Assembly (NCBI GenBank): GCA_014237405.1
Contig: JABZFO010000115.1
Coordinates: forward strand, 1 to 64,000
DNA: 64,000 bases
From: Desulfosarcina sp.
Lineage (GTDB): Bacteria; Desulfobacterota; Desulfobacteria; Desulfobacterales; Desulfosarcinaceae
Reading direction: 5' to 3'
Under the pieces are notes generated by a model. The model did no database searches and had not been told where the DNA came from. It worked only from the letters and a program-made list of their open reading frames with translations. How positions within the stretch are numbered: position 1 is the stretch's first letter; each line of letters opens with the position of its first letter. Below, in pieces: positions 1-8,309 of the stretch. The position numbers were made by a program, and so were the translations under genes.

Positions 1-485
1 TCCGCTGCGTCAAGGAACAGCTCCCCGTCGATGACTGTCACCCGGACTTGGTCGCTGCAGGCGGCAAGGCCCAGCAGGATGGATACGGTGGTCGGGCAGA
101 AAGGACAGTGGGGCGTAATGTAAACCTTTACCAGGGCCGGCGCCCGGAGCTGCGTCAGTCGCTCCTGCACATCCGGGGCGATGCGATCCGCGAAAGCATT
201 GCCATCGCCCAACGCAGCCAGAAACGGAGCCAGTTCCCGATCCAGGGGCAGGGCCTGGTAGGCCACATGGCTGCCGATGAACACGGTGGGCAGGGACACC
301 ACCGCATCGCCGTCTTTTTTCGCCCGGACACGGGGGGTCAGATCGGCCACATACTCAACAAATGCTTTGAATTTTTCATCCATCGAATGGCTGGTGGTCG
401 CATATCGAAGGGTTATTTCGCCATCGAGTCCCTGGCCCCATTGCCGGATCTGTTCTTTTTCGTTATCAGTCATTTCAGCCATCAT
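1..485 (-). CDS. Thioredoxin/glutaredoxin-like protein, 3' end outside window
   Basis: The gene runs off the left edge on the minus strand, so it is missing from the ORF track. It reads MMAEMTDNEKEQIRQWG at the N-terminus. About residue 130 it has a CPFC redox motif preceded by VKVYITPH, the usual beta-strand and active site of a thioredoxin fold. The N-terminal ~110 residues resemble the first, non-catalytic thioredoxin fold of the two-domain PDO/glutaredoxin-like family, so a thiol-disulfide exchange role in the cytoplasm is likely. A strong GGGAGG lies just before two adjacent ATGs (485 and 482). The second ATG is better spaced, so the true start may be 482. The C-terminal part of the second fold is not visible. 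It stands alone, divergent from nothing obvious, next to an octamer repeat array. Confidence 0.75.
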   Translation of the reverse strand, partial: MMAEMTDNEKEQIRQWGQGLDGEITLRYATTSHSMDEKFKAFVEYVADLTPRVRAKKDGDAVVSLPTVFIGSHVAYQALPLDRELAPFLAALGDGNAFADRIAPDVQERLTQLRAPALVKVYITPHCPFCPTTVSILLGLAACSDQVRVTVIDGELFLDAA

Positions 486-556
486 GCCTCCCGGTATTAC
501 CCCCCAACTTTTGACGAGACCATCAACTTTTAATCCTTTGTAATTTTTGAGCAATT

Positions 557-648
557 CCCTTGAACCCTCGAACCCTCGAACCCTTGAACCCTTGAACCCT
601 TGAACCCTTGACCCCTTGAACCCTCGAATCCTTGACCCCTTGAATCCT
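557..648. repeat. CCCTTGAA octamer tandem array
   Basis: About eleven imperfect copies of the 8-bp unit CCCTTGAA (variants CCCTCGAA, CCCTTGAC) stand head to tail between two genes. The minus-strand ORF of 80 aa over it (GSRVQGFKGSRVQG) is only the translation of the repeat. A second array of the same unit lies at 27133-27208. The unit is too short, with no spacers, to be CRISPR. Confidence 0.9.
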
Positions 649-736
649 GATAGGTTTAGCAACGCTTAGGGCATGACCGCCACCCACTGGCCAAATTCCG
701 AAAGTTGAGTTATCCGGCCAGCGCCTGAAAGCAGCC

Positions 737-1183
737 CTATTTCCCAAAATTGAATTTTTCCGCAAGCAGACGGCGGGTGGCAGGATTTACCGTCAACCGC
801 GCCAGCTCATCTTCCGTTATCCAGCGAGCATCGGCGGCATCATCACCGGCCCGGGGCTCACCGCTCACATAATCGGCAGCCAGATCTACGATCACATAAT
901 GATACTTCACCTCGCCGCGGTCATTTTGTTGAATGACATCAAAGACGAAGACCGGCTCTCCGGCCCGGATCACCACACCGGTCTCCTCTATGATCTCCCG
1001 TTCAGCAGCCGCCTGGAACGTTTCCCCCAGGCGGATGCTGCCGCCGGGGATGGCCCACATGCCCCGGGATGGAGAATTGCCGCGCTGAACCAGCAGCACG
1101 GCATCGCCCTTGAAGACCACTGCCCCTACCGCCGGTCGGGGCGCGTCAGGATATTTCCGGGTTGTCGAGGTATGGTTTTCCAT
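737..1183 (-). CDS. Nudix hydrolase (ADP-ribose pyrophosphatase-like)
   Basis: This is a small Nudix-fold pyrophosphohydrolase that would cleave a nucleoside diphosphate linked to another moiety, such as ADP-ribose or an oxidised dNTP. The Nudix box is complete: GGSIRLGE followed by REIIEETGVV, matching GX5EX7REUXEEXGU with the metal-binding glutamates. The N-terminus RKYPDAPRPAVGAVVF is typical of the ADP-ribose-type subfamily, but substrate cannot be assigned from sequence. The ORF opens at 1210. I prefer the ATG at 1183 because homologues usually begin close to the RYPDxPRPAVGA segment, though neither start has a strong ribosome site. It is a single gene on the minus strand, divergent from the acyl-CoA dehydrogenase gene. 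Confidence 0.85.
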   Translation of the reverse strand: MENHTSTTRKYPDAPRPAVGAVVFKGDAVLLVQRGNSPSRGMWAIPGGSIRLGETFQAAAEREIIEETGVVIRAGEPVFVFDVIQQNDRGEVKYHYVIVDLAADYVSGEPRAGDDAADARWITEDELARLTVNPATRRLLAEKFNFGK

Positions 1184-1347
1184 GATGCCCGTGATCAGTG
1201 GTATCACCATTTGCCGGTTGCTTCAATTTGAAATTGGAACGATAGCCAATCCGGGATCATTGACGCACTCGGTAAATTCTGATAGCTGCAACAGCGTCCA
1301 TCAACCTTAGGGCCTAGGCCCTGAATCTCGACAGGACTAGACACGTT

Positions 1348-2407
1348 ATGGATATGCTGCTGGAAGAAAAACATCGCGCCGTCCGCCAGTCGGTGCGCCG
1401 GTTCTGCGATCGGGAGCTTCGTCCGATTGCCGCGCAGATCGACCAGGAGGCCCGGTTTCCCTGGGAAGTGGTCGATAAAATGGGCGCGCTGGGCTATTTC
1501 GGTATCCGCCATCGGCCTGTGTGTCACCGTCCACAACAGCGTGGCCGTCTACCCCATCATGGCCTTCGGCAGCCGGGCGCAGATCGAACACTGGGTGCCG
1601 CCCCTGGCCCGGGGGGAAAAAATCGGCGCCTTCTGCCTCACCGAACCCAATGCCGGCTCCGATGCCGGCGGAATCGAAGCCACGGCCCTGGCCGATGACG
1701 ATAATTACGTGGTCAACGCCAACAAGGTCTTCGTGACCAACGGCGGCATCGCCGACGTCTGCCTGATTTTTTGCCGGACCGATCCGGCAGCCGGACGGCG
1801 GGGCATCAGTGTGGTGGTGGCCGAGCGCGGTACAGCCGGTTTTGTGGTGGGTGATCTGGAAAACCTTTGCGGCATGCGGGCCAACCCGGTCTGCTCCATC
1901 CGGCTTTACGACTGCCGGGTGCCCAGGGAAAACCTGTTGGCCGGGGAAGGCATGGGCTTGAAAATCGGTATGGCTGCCCTGGATATCGGCCGTATGGGCA
2001 TCGGCGCCCAGGCCTTGGGTATCGCCCAGGCGGCCCTGGAGGAGGCGGTACGCTATGCCCGGCAGCGGCAGCAGTTTGGAGTTCCCATTCAGCGGCACCA
2101 GGCGATCCAGACCATGATTGCCGACATGGCCACCCAGGTGGATGCCGCCCGGCTCATGGTCTATCGGGCCGCGGCCCTGAAAGACAAGAATCTTCCCTTT
2201 TCAAAAGAATCGGCCATGGCCAAGCTTTTCGCCTCCGAAGCGGCCACCCGGGTGACGGATCTGGCCGTCCAGATCCACGGCGGCTACGGATACAGCAAGT
2301 CATACCCCGTGGAGCGCTACTACCGGGACGCACGGGTTACCCGCATCTATGAAGGCACCTCGGAAATTCATCGCATAGTCATTGCCAAAAGCGTTTTAGC
2401 CGGTTAA
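1348..2407 (+). pseudogene. Acyl-CoA dehydrogenase, internal deletion with frameshift
   Basis: Two overlapping frames together give one acyl-CoA dehydrogenase. Frame 1 from 1348 encodes the N-terminal helical domain up to ALGYFGI. Frame 2 (track ORF 1427-2407) resumes with AIGLCVTVHNSV and continues to the C-terminus. The beta-domain motif [13 protein letters not shown], the ARQRQQFG segment and the catalytic-base region YEGTSEIHR are all present. Normal family members have about 28 residues between these pieces (the PEEYGGxGLD segment and following helix), and they are absent here. The deletion sits near 1500-1507 and shifts the frame. The product would oxidise an acyl-CoA and pass electrons to the ETF encoded directly downstream (18 bp gap). 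Whether the lesion is biological or an assembly collapse cannot be told from this sequence. Confidence 0.85.
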
Positions 2408-2424
2408 CACGAAGGAGCACCCCA

Positions 2425-3195
2425 TTGCATATCATCGTCTGCATCAAATCCGTGGTTACCGAAGCACCCCGGGGGAAAATTGTCCGCACGGCAGATAAAT
2501 GCGCCCTCAACCCCTTTGACCGGCCGGCGCTGGAGGTGGCCCTTCAATTGAAGGAAAAGCACGGCGGTTCGGTAACCGTACTCTCCATGGGACCGCCCAC
2601 CGCCGAAGCAACCCTGCGGGAAGCCCTGGCCACGGGTGCGGATCGCGCCGTGCTGCTGTGTGATCCGGCCCTGGCCGGCTCCGACACCCTGGCTACATCG
2701 ACTGCCCTATGTGCCGGAGCACAATACCTGGCGCCTTTCGACCTGTTGCTGTTCGGTACACGGACCTCGGACAGCGATACCGGCCAGGTCGGTCCCCAGA
2801 CCGCCATGCTGCTGAATCTCCCCATGGTTACCGGCGCTGTTAAGATCGATGGAACCCCTGAAAGTATCACCGTGGAACGGAAAGTGGACGGGTTCCAGGA
2901 AATATATGAAGTGGCCATTCCCGCGGCGCTCACCATTCACCCGATAGCTGCCGTACCACGGGATCCGGCGCTGGGGGGCATCGCCGATGCTTTCGATGAA
3001 ATGCCCGTGGAAACCATTACCATCGGGCCGTTGGGTATCGATCCGAAGCAGGTAGGTGATGCAGGCTCACCCACTCGGGTGCTTTCCATGAAACCGGTAA
3101 AAAAGGAGAGAGCCTGCCAATGGATCGAAGGAACACCGGTGGCGCAGGCCGATGCCCTGGTCCGACAACTGGTGGATTCGGGTCTGATCGGCTGA
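2425..3195 (+). CDS. etfB: Electron transfer flavoprotein beta subunit
   Basis: This 256-aa protein is the EtfB/FixA family subunit that, with EtfA, takes electrons from acyl-CoA dehydrogenases. Family marks are MHIIVCIKSV at the N-terminus, the LNPFDRPALEVALQLKE segment, VTVLSMGPP, the nucleotide-binding GADRAVLL and the DTGQVGPQTAMLLNLP stretch. The start is TTG, placed 7 nt after a good GAAGGAG ribosome site. It lies between the acyl-CoA dehydrogenase and the alpha-subunit gene, so the three form an operon. Length and motifs look complete. Confidence 0.93.
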   Translation: MHIIVCIKSVVTEAPRGKIVRTADKCALNPFDRPALEVALQLKEKHGGSVTVLSMGPPTAEATLREALATGADRAVLLCDPALAGSDTLATSTALCAGAQYLAPFDLLLFGTRTSDSDTGQVGPQTAMLLNLPMVTGAVKIDGTPESITVERKVDGFQEIYEVAIPAALTIHPIAAVPRDPALGGIADAFDEMPVETITIGPLGIDPKQVGDAGSPTRVLSMKPVKKERACQWIEGTPVAQADALVRQLVDSGLIG

Positions 3196-3274
3196 TTGGC
3201 ACCGGGCGGGGAAAAAGCCCTTTCGATTATATCCATGTGAAAGCTATCGCAAAATAAACGCGCAAGAGACAACC

Positions 3275-4879
3275 ATGATTAACGCGACAAACAACGAGAT
3301 CTGGGTATTCGGCGATCTTCGCACCCGCCACCTGCTGGACTTGAGTCTCAAGGTTTTGGTAAAGGCTGCGGGCCTGGCCAGGAAAACGGGAGACCCGGTC
3401 GTCATGTTCTTGCTGATACCGGCGGCAACCAATCTGTTGACCGTTTCAGAGAACGAGGCGTGCGCCATCCAGGAAATCGTGGAAGATGAAGCCATCGCCT
3501 GGGGCGCGGATGTGGTATATCTCTTTGAAAACGAGCGTTTCTCACCGCCAACCGCCCATCTTTTTGCAGATGCCCTGACGCCGGTATTCAAGGAAAAATC
3601 CCCCCGGCTGGTGCTGTTTCCCCTCACCGATTTCGGCCGGGACCTGGCCGCCCGAACCGCGGCAGCAGCACGGGCCGGACTGATGGCGGACTGTGTGGAA
3701 TTCAGATTGGGAGAAGACGGGGCTGTCGTGGGCCTCTGTCCGGCCTGGGGCGGGGAAATCATGTCCGAAATCACCTATGTCCCCGGCCGCGGCACCGGTT
3801 TTGTCACCGTGCAGCCCCACGGCGGAACCGGTGAAAAGGATACGAAGCGAAAAGGCCGGATTGAACGCATGGTCCTGGCGGATATCCCTGAGGCAAAAGA
3901 GATCCGGCTGGTTTCCGTCAAACCGGCACCCCTGACCGGCGACGATCTCGAAAGCGCCCGCACCGTGGTGGTGGGCGGTGCCGGACTGGGCAGCATGGAG
4001 AACTTCGGGCAGGTGCGGCAGTTAGCCGCCGCCATGGCCGGACAGGTGGCCGCCACACGGCCGCCGGTGCTCAACCACTGGGTAGCCGAGGATCGGCTCA
4101 TCGGCCAGACGGGGAGAACCGTACGTCCGAACCTGCTGATTTCCGTTGGCACCTCGGGTGCAATCCAGTACACCGCCGGCATCATGGAGTCGGGTACAAT
4201 CGTGGCCATCAACCGAGATCCCGCCGCACCTATCTTTCGACTGGCGGACATCGGTGTGGTTGCCGATGCACCGACTTTTCTTCCCCTGCTGATCTCGCGG
4301 ACCAGACAAGCGGTCATGCGCCGGCTGGCCGATGACATGTGCACTGACACGTCGGTGCACATGAAAAGAAGCGGCTTCGGAGAGAAGATCAGGGCGCTGC
4401 GCGAGGCCCAGGACTGGTCACAGGAACACCTGGCGGAAGCCACCGGTCAGACGCCGGAGTTCATTGCCGGTGTGGAGTCCGGTGAGATCTCTCCGCCGGT
4501 GGCATTTATCCTTCGCCTCTCCGGCGCCTACGGCGTAGATCCGGGCACCTTTCTGCGACATGAAGAAAAAGAGTGGATCCGGGATCAACGGACCCAGGCC
4601 TACGTCAACCGCACCCGCAACTACTCCTATCAGACACTGACATCCGGTGCCGACCATGACCACCTGCGGGCCTTCATGGTGACCATCGAACCCCACCACG
4701 ATCACAAGCCGGTGGCCTACAAACATGAGGGCGAAGAGTTCATCTTCGTCATGGAAGGCGAACTGGAATTCACCCTGGGCAGCAAGGTGCACACCCTGAA
4801 AAAAGGGGAATCCATCCATTTCCATTCCAATACCCCCCACAAGCTCAAGAGCCTGTCCGCGGAGATGACGCGCGTTTGA
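3275..4879 (+). CDS. etfA: EtfA fused to an XRE-type HTH and cupin domain
   Basis: Residues 1 to ~350 form an electron transfer flavoprotein alpha subunit. The FAD-binding domain is clear (VGTSGAIQYTAGI, then VAINRDPAAPIF). From ~365 the chain continues without a stop into a helix-turn-helix of the XRE/Cro family (GEKIRALREAQDWSQEHLAEATG) and from ~455 into a cupin with the metal-box pattern HDHKPVAYKHEGEEFIFV...GELEF. XRE-cupin proteins normally exist as separate regulators of lipid or amino-acid metabolism genes, so here the sensor would be tethered to the flavoprotein. The C-terminus stops at MTRV, about 7 residues before the usual LVVLYTP-like end. Because neighbouring genes show internal deletions, the fusion and the short end may have been shaped by one. 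Operon with etfB (80 bp gap). Confidence 0.82.
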   Translation: MINATNNEIWVFGDLRTRHLLDLSLKVLVKAAGLARKTGDPVVMFLLIPAATNLLTVSENEACAIQEIVEDEAIAWGADVVYLFENERFSPPTAHLFADALTPVFKEKSPRLVLFPLTDFGRDLAARTAAAARAGLMADCVEFRLGEDGAVVGLCPAWGGEIMSEITYVPGRGTGFVTVQPHGGTGEKDTKRKGRIERMVLADIPEAKEIRLVSVKPAPLTGDDLESARTVVVGGAGLGSMENFGQVRQLAAAMAGQVAATRPPVLNHWVAEDRLIGQTGRTVRPNLLISVGTSGAIQYTAGIMESGTIVAINRDPAAPIFRLADIGVVADAPTFLPLLISRTRQAVMRRLADDMCTDTSVHMKRSGFGEKIRALREAQDWSQEHLAEATGQTPEFIAGVESGEISPPVAFILRLSGAYGVDPGTFLRHEEKEWIRDQRTQAYVNRTRNYSYQTLTSGADHDHLRAFMVTIEPHHDHKPVAYKHEGEEFIFVMEGELEFTLGSKVHTLKKGESIHFHSNTPHKLKSLSAEMTRV

Positions 4880-4881
4880 TG

Positions 4882-4947
4882 ATGAACAAGGAGAAAAGGC
4901 CATATATCGGGGTTGCCGTCATTGTTGTCCGGGAGAAAAACCGATGA
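4882..4947 (+). pseudogene. Nudix hydrolase N-terminal remnant (21 codons)
   Basis: Immediately after the etfA-cupin stop, an ATG-ATG opens a short frame reading MNKEKRPYIGVAVIVVREKNR and then TGA. YIGVAVIVVRE is the classic first beta-strand of nucleotide-type Nudix hydrolases (YIGVGVIVxRDGKVLLGKR). The rest of the gene, including the Nudix box, is gone. The next ATG (PHP protein) overlaps the TGA. I read it as a gene removed by a deletion that fused its 5' end to the next gene. It is too short for the ORF track. Confidence 0.6.
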
Positions 4948-5696
4948 ACGTCCCATACCTGGTGTCGATTCACGGGGGCCACAGCGGCCAGTTTTGCGGC
5001 CATGCCCAAAACACCCTTGAAGAGATTATCTTGGCTTACATCGACCAGGGATATTTCTGGGTAGGCATCACCGAACACATGCCGCCGACATCGGACGCCT
5101 TTGTATATCCCGAAGAGAAAAGCGCCGGTCTGGACGCCAGGGCACTGAAAGAGCGGTTCGCCGTCTACATGACCACCTGCCGGGAATTTCAGGCCAAATA
5201 TGCAAACGACATCCGGATCTATGTCGGCTTCGAGACGGAAGACTACAGAGGCAGCATCGACTTTGCCAAAGCGCTGATAACCGCATTTTCACCCGACTAT
5301 GTGGTGGGTTCCGTTCATCACGTCAAAGACATCCCCTTTGACTACAGCAAAGGCTGTTATGACCAAGCGATCGACTGCTGCGGCGGACTGGACGGATTGT
5401 ATGCCTGCTATTTCGATCAGCAGTACGAAATGATTCAGGCGTTAAAACCACGCGTGGTGGGCCACCTGGACGGCCTGATCCTGGATTTCAACCTGCGCCC
5501 GCTGTCAAGGGGTGGTGACGAGCCCTACCTGTCAGCGCCTATCCTGAAAAAAGCCTGTGAAATGCGCATCGACATCGTTCCGGGCGATGATTCTCACGGG
5601 GTGGACACTATCGGTTCACACATGCACCGCGCAATCGGAATGCTGCGAGCGGCTGGCCTGAGCACGGCCTGGCGAAAACCCGTCGATGAACCGTGA
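4944..5696 (+). CDS. PHP-domain histidinol-phosphatase-like protein
   Basis: The 250-aa product belongs to the PHP phosphoesterase family, closest in layout to HisJ-type histidinol-phosphatases, which remove phosphate from L-histidinol phosphate in histidine synthesis. Seen are a metal-binding start (SIHGGHSGQFCGHA), the GITEHMPP motif, a VGFETEDY segment, VGSVHHVKDIPFDY, VVGHLDGL and the C-terminal PGDDSHGVDTIG. Between KKACEM and IDIVPGDDSHG the family normally has a ~25-residue stretch containing a conserved EINTxG-like strand, and it is missing here in frame. The protein may therefore be non-functional or the sequence collapsed. The initiator ATG overlaps the stop of the Nudix remnant. 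The phosphatase substrate is inferred, as PHP proteins vary. Confidence 0.72.
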   Translation: MNVPYLVSIHGGHSGQFCGHAQNTLEEIILAYIDQGYFWVGITEHMPPTSDAFVYPEEKSAGLDARALKERFAVYMTTCREFQAKYANDIRIYVGFETEDYRGSIDFAKALITAFSPDYVVGSVHHVKDIPFDYSKGCYDQAIDCCGGLDGLYACYFDQQYEMIQALKPRVVGHLDGLILDFNLRPLSRGGDEPYLSAPILKKACEMRIDIVPGDDSHGVDTIGSHMHRAIGMLRAAGLSTAWRKPVDEP

Positions 5697-5870
5697 TAGC
5701 GAGCACATTCCCCGCTGCTTGCGGTGGGAAGGTTTCACCTAAATTAAGCGATTAGCTTTTAGCTTTTAGCAATTAGCACAATAATTTCAATATATTGTCA
5801 AATGTCATCATTCCACCCAATGGGTGAAAATCGCATTACTGGTAAACGCCTGAAATATAGGAGCTAACCG

Positions 5871-6146
5871 CTAATTGCGCTGGAGCGTCTCTTTCTCAGC
5901 AGGCGAAAAGGCCGGGTAGTTCGCCTTCGACGTTTTTGTGTCGGGATCGAATTCGGGAAACGGTTCTTTGTTTGCATCCGAACCATTCAACGCGAGGGGC
6001 TCCGAAAAGGATCGCTTCCGGATTGTCCGTCTGTCCCTGCCGCACCGCCGTTCCAACTGACGGTCGGCTGAGGGGATCCAGCGCCGATCGAGTCCTGTTC
6101 TTCGGGAGATTAAGGTGGTTGGCTTGCGGGTCTGATCCTGGTTCAT
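5871..6146 (-). CDS. Small arginine-rich DRR-motif protein
   Basis: A 91-aa hypothetical protein read from an ATG with a CAGGA site 5 nt upstream. The track ORF opens earlier at 6236 but has no better signal there. The middle is rich in DRR/ERR motifs: TGLDRRWIP, QLERRCGRDRRTIRKR. A second protein in this window (26104-26328) shares the same spaced DRR...ERR...DRR layout. I do not recognise a function. The basic, low-complexity composition suggests a nucleic-acid or membrane-surface contact, but that is a guess. Confidence 0.5.
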   Translation of the reverse strand: MNQDQTRKPTTLISRRTGLDRRWIPSADRQLERRCGRDRRTIRKRSFSEPLALNGSDANKEPFPEFDPDTKTSKANYPAFSPAEKETLQRN

Positions 6147-6507
6147 AATCGTCCTGTTAGGGCCGGGGAACAAAATAGATTGAGTAAAAATTGCAACGCA
6201 CCGATTGCCATCTTCAGGTTGGGTGCGGTTATACATCTGCTTATCGGCTGAATTGGCGAAAACTTTATTTTCCCGTGCATGGATTCACTCGGTTGAATCC
6301 CTTGGGGTGCGCGCAGCGCAATTCAACTGGGCGAACCAACTGCACAACAGGTAGCGGAGACTGGGCCCCGCTTTTGCGGCTCAATCCCCCTTGACAGTCA
6401 AACTATTTTTCCCTAATGTCTTTTTTGTAAAGATTTCTTGCTCTGCGGCCGAAAAAAAGCAGGCACCATAAAAAAATATCACACGATCACTAACTGGGGT
6501 TTTGCCG
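6147..6507. other. Non-coding stretch upstream of the DUF882 gene
   Basis: About 360 bp between divergent genes. Track ORFs here (6191-6394, 6438-6629) have no family features and overlap real gene starts. It must hold promoters for the two divergent genes, but no convincing -35/-10 pair stood out. Confidence 0.5.
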
Positions 6508-7071
6508 ATGAACGGTATCTCATCTTTTCACACCGACCGCCGAACCTTCCTGAAAATAGGTGCGTCGGCAATTCTGACAACCGTCTTCACACACCCGGTG
6601 CTGGCCGCTGTCGGCCCCAATGGCCATGAACACCACATATTGTCTTTTTATAATATTCACACCGGGGAGACCCTTAAAACCTGCTACCGCTCAAACGGAA
6701 AGTTGATCCGTCGTGCAGTGAACCGGATCAGCCATATCATGCGCGATCACCGCACCGGTGAAATCAAGCCGGTGGATCCCAGACTGTTGGATCTGCTTCA
6801 TCGTATCGCTATGGAGGTAAAGCCCCGCGCCTCCATCAGCATTATTTCCGGATACCGCTCCCCACGCACGAATGCGGCGCTGAGAAAAGTCACCCCCGGC
6901 GTAGCCCGAAAAAGCCTGCACATGGAGGGCCGCGCCATTGACATCCGGATTCCCGGATACCAGACCACGGCACTTCGCCACCTGGCCATAAACCTTAAAT
7001 CCGGTGGTGTCGGCTACTATCACGACTCTGATTTCGTTCATCTGGATACCGGACCGGTAAAGGTCTGGTAG
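6508..7071 (+). CDS. DUF882 / peptidase M15-like protein with Tat signal
   Basis: The product is a ~187-aa exported protein of the YcbK/DUF882 family, related to the D-Ala-D-Ala carboxypeptidase (M15) fold and thought to act on peptidoglycan in the periplasm. The N-terminus has a twin-arginine signal, DRRTFLKIGASAILTTV. The zinc-site motifs are present: SLHMEGRAIDIR (SxHxxGxAxD) and DFVHLDTG near the C-terminus, together with the IISGYRSPRTNAAL segment. The track starts at a TTG (6502). I choose the ATG six bases later, with GGGG eight bases upstream. It stands alone. Confidence 0.88.
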   Translation: MNGISSFHTDRRTFLKIGASAILTTVFTHPVLAAVGPNGHEHHILSFYNIHTGETLKTCYRSNGKLIRRAVNRISHIMRDHRTGEIKPVDPRLLDLLHRIAMEVKPRASISIISGYRSPRTNAALRKVTPGVARKSLHMEGRAIDIRIPGYQTTALRHLAINLKSGGVGYYHDSDFVHLDTGPVKVW

Positions 7072-7502
7072 CACCGATTTACTGCCTGCCAAACGTGTGA
7101 ACCGGATTATCCATTCACCATAAAGGGCTACCGTTTTCATTCCAAAAACAAGGTCCGGACGGTCAACTCAATCATTTTTTAGTGATATTCTGGCGGCTTG
7201 ACATTTGCCAACCGATCCATTATGCTCATTCTCATAGTGCGTTGCAGCGCCTGCACCTTCTGTTCTCATGCGATGTCTTCGGGCAATTTCTGATCTGCCC
7301 GTGATTATTCTCAGCCCGGCAACGCCGCACAGGCCGCGAATCAACCGGCATTTGGGTCATCGAAAAAAGAAAAATCAACCGAGTTGCTGCTCGCATAAAC
7401 CTTTGAGTTGTTTATCTGCCGAGCGGTACCTCGTTTTTTCTCAATATATATCGTTGTGAGAGAAAAACGATTGTACATCCCTTTACATGGAGGACTCCGG
7501 TT
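7072..7502. other. 430-bp intergenic region, no gene supported
   Basis: The only track ORF (7268-7459) has no recognisable features. The 3' end carries the GGAGG ribosome site of the next gene. Nothing else stands out. Confidence 0.5.
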
Positions 7503-7853
7503 ATGAAAAAATTTGCCAAAGATCTAAAAGCCGTCGCCAGGCAGTTAAACACCCTAGCCAAGAAAACCGAAACCATGGCAAAGGCATTCGAAAAAAAACC
7601 CACCTCAGCCGCCCCGAAGAAAAAAGCAGTGCGGGTCGCAAAAAAAAAGGCCGCGCCAAAGGGAAAAGCCCTCACTCCCACAGATCAAGTGCTCGCCATT
7701 ATGAAACGGTTTAAAAAAGGCATCACCGTGGAAGCCTTGAGGGGAAAATCGGGTTTTAACGAAAAGCAGATCAGCAATATCGTTCATCGCGCCTGTACAA
7801 AGGGCAAAATGAGACGGGTTGGACGGGGCATCTACTCTGTATACGACCGGTAG
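7503..7853 (+). CDS. Histone H1-like basic protein with winged-helix C-terminus
   Basis: A 116-aa, very basic protein. Residues 1-28 form a predicted helix with heptad-like spacing ([27 protein letters not shown]). Residues 30-62 are an alanine/lysine/proline tail like histone H1 ([20 protein letters not shown]). Residues ~63-116 look like a small winged-helix domain that ends in the wing [11 protein letters not shown]. Such proteins are found in many Desulfobacterota and may bind DNA non-specifically, but the role is inferred. The start has GGAGG nine bases upstream. It precedes the cold-shock gene and may share stress-related regulation. Confidence 0.7.
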   Translation: MKKFAKDLKAVARQLNTLAKKTETMAKAFEKKPTSAAPKKKAVRVAKKKAAPKGKALTPTDQVLAIMKRFKKGITVEALRGKSGFNEKQISNIVHRACTKGKMRRVGRGIYSVYDR

Positions 7854-7999
7854 CAATAGGGTGTTGGTTTTATCAGTTTTGTTGCAACCGGCCAGTTGGC
7901 CGAATGGGTCTTGCACTGGGAGAGGTGCTCACCGCTAAAACGGCGGCAACCAAACGTTCGAGACCGGTATGTTTACTTTTTTTTAAGGAGGCTGCAGAA

Positions 8000-8203
8000 A
8001 TGGCAAACGGTGTTGTAAAATGGTTCAGTGACAAGAAGGGGTTTGGTTTCATCGAACAGGAAGAAGGTCAGGGCGACATCTTCGTCCACTTCTCTGCCAT
8101 TCAGTCTGAAGGATTCAAAACTCTTGCGGAAGGCGATCGGGTGACCTTCGACGTGGAGCAAACCGACCGTGGTCCCGCTGCCGCCAACGTTCAGCGAGTT
8201 TAG
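8000..8203 (+). CDS. Cold-shock protein (CspA family)
   Basis: This 67-aa single-domain OB-fold protein binds single-stranded RNA and DNA as an RNA chaperone. Both nucleic-acid motifs are intact: RNP1 KGFGFIEQ and RNP2 DIFVHF. The start is the ATG after AAGGAGG, and the longer track ORF (7904) is an upstream extension. A long leader (~140 bases from the previous gene) precedes it, as is common for cold-shock genes, and a strong terminator follows directly. Confidence 0.95.
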   Translation: MANGVVKWFSDKKGFGFIEQEEGQGDIFVHFSAIQSEGFKTLAEGDRVTFDVEQTDRGPAAANVQRV

Positions 8204-8220
8204 CCGATACATCTCCAACT

Positions 8221-8268
8221 GAAAAACAAAGCGGCACCCTCATTCTAATGGGTGCCGCTTTGTTTTTC
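8221..8268. terminator. Bidirectional rho-independent terminator
   Basis: A perfect 19-bp inverted repeat (GAAAAACAAAGCGGCACCC and its complement) with a 10-nt loop. The arms begin and end in A/T runs, so it can terminate both the cold-shock gene (plus) and gdhA (minus), which converge here. Confidence 0.92.
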
Positions 8269-8309
8269 AGCGTTTTAATCATCTACTCACAACTATAGCC
8301 GGACAACCA

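Noticed and set aside
557-648. Possible CRISPR array
   Set aside because: The unit is 8 bp, tandem and without spacers; no cas genes nearby.
1346-2098. 250-aa minus-strand ORF opposite the acyl-CoA dehydrogenase
   Set aside because: Shadow of the dehydrogenase frame; low-complexity GxGxG composition and no ribosome site.
4877-4879. TGA at the end of EtfA-cupin as a recoding site
   Set aside because: No cysteine is expected there, no hairpin follows, and the codons after it make no family match.
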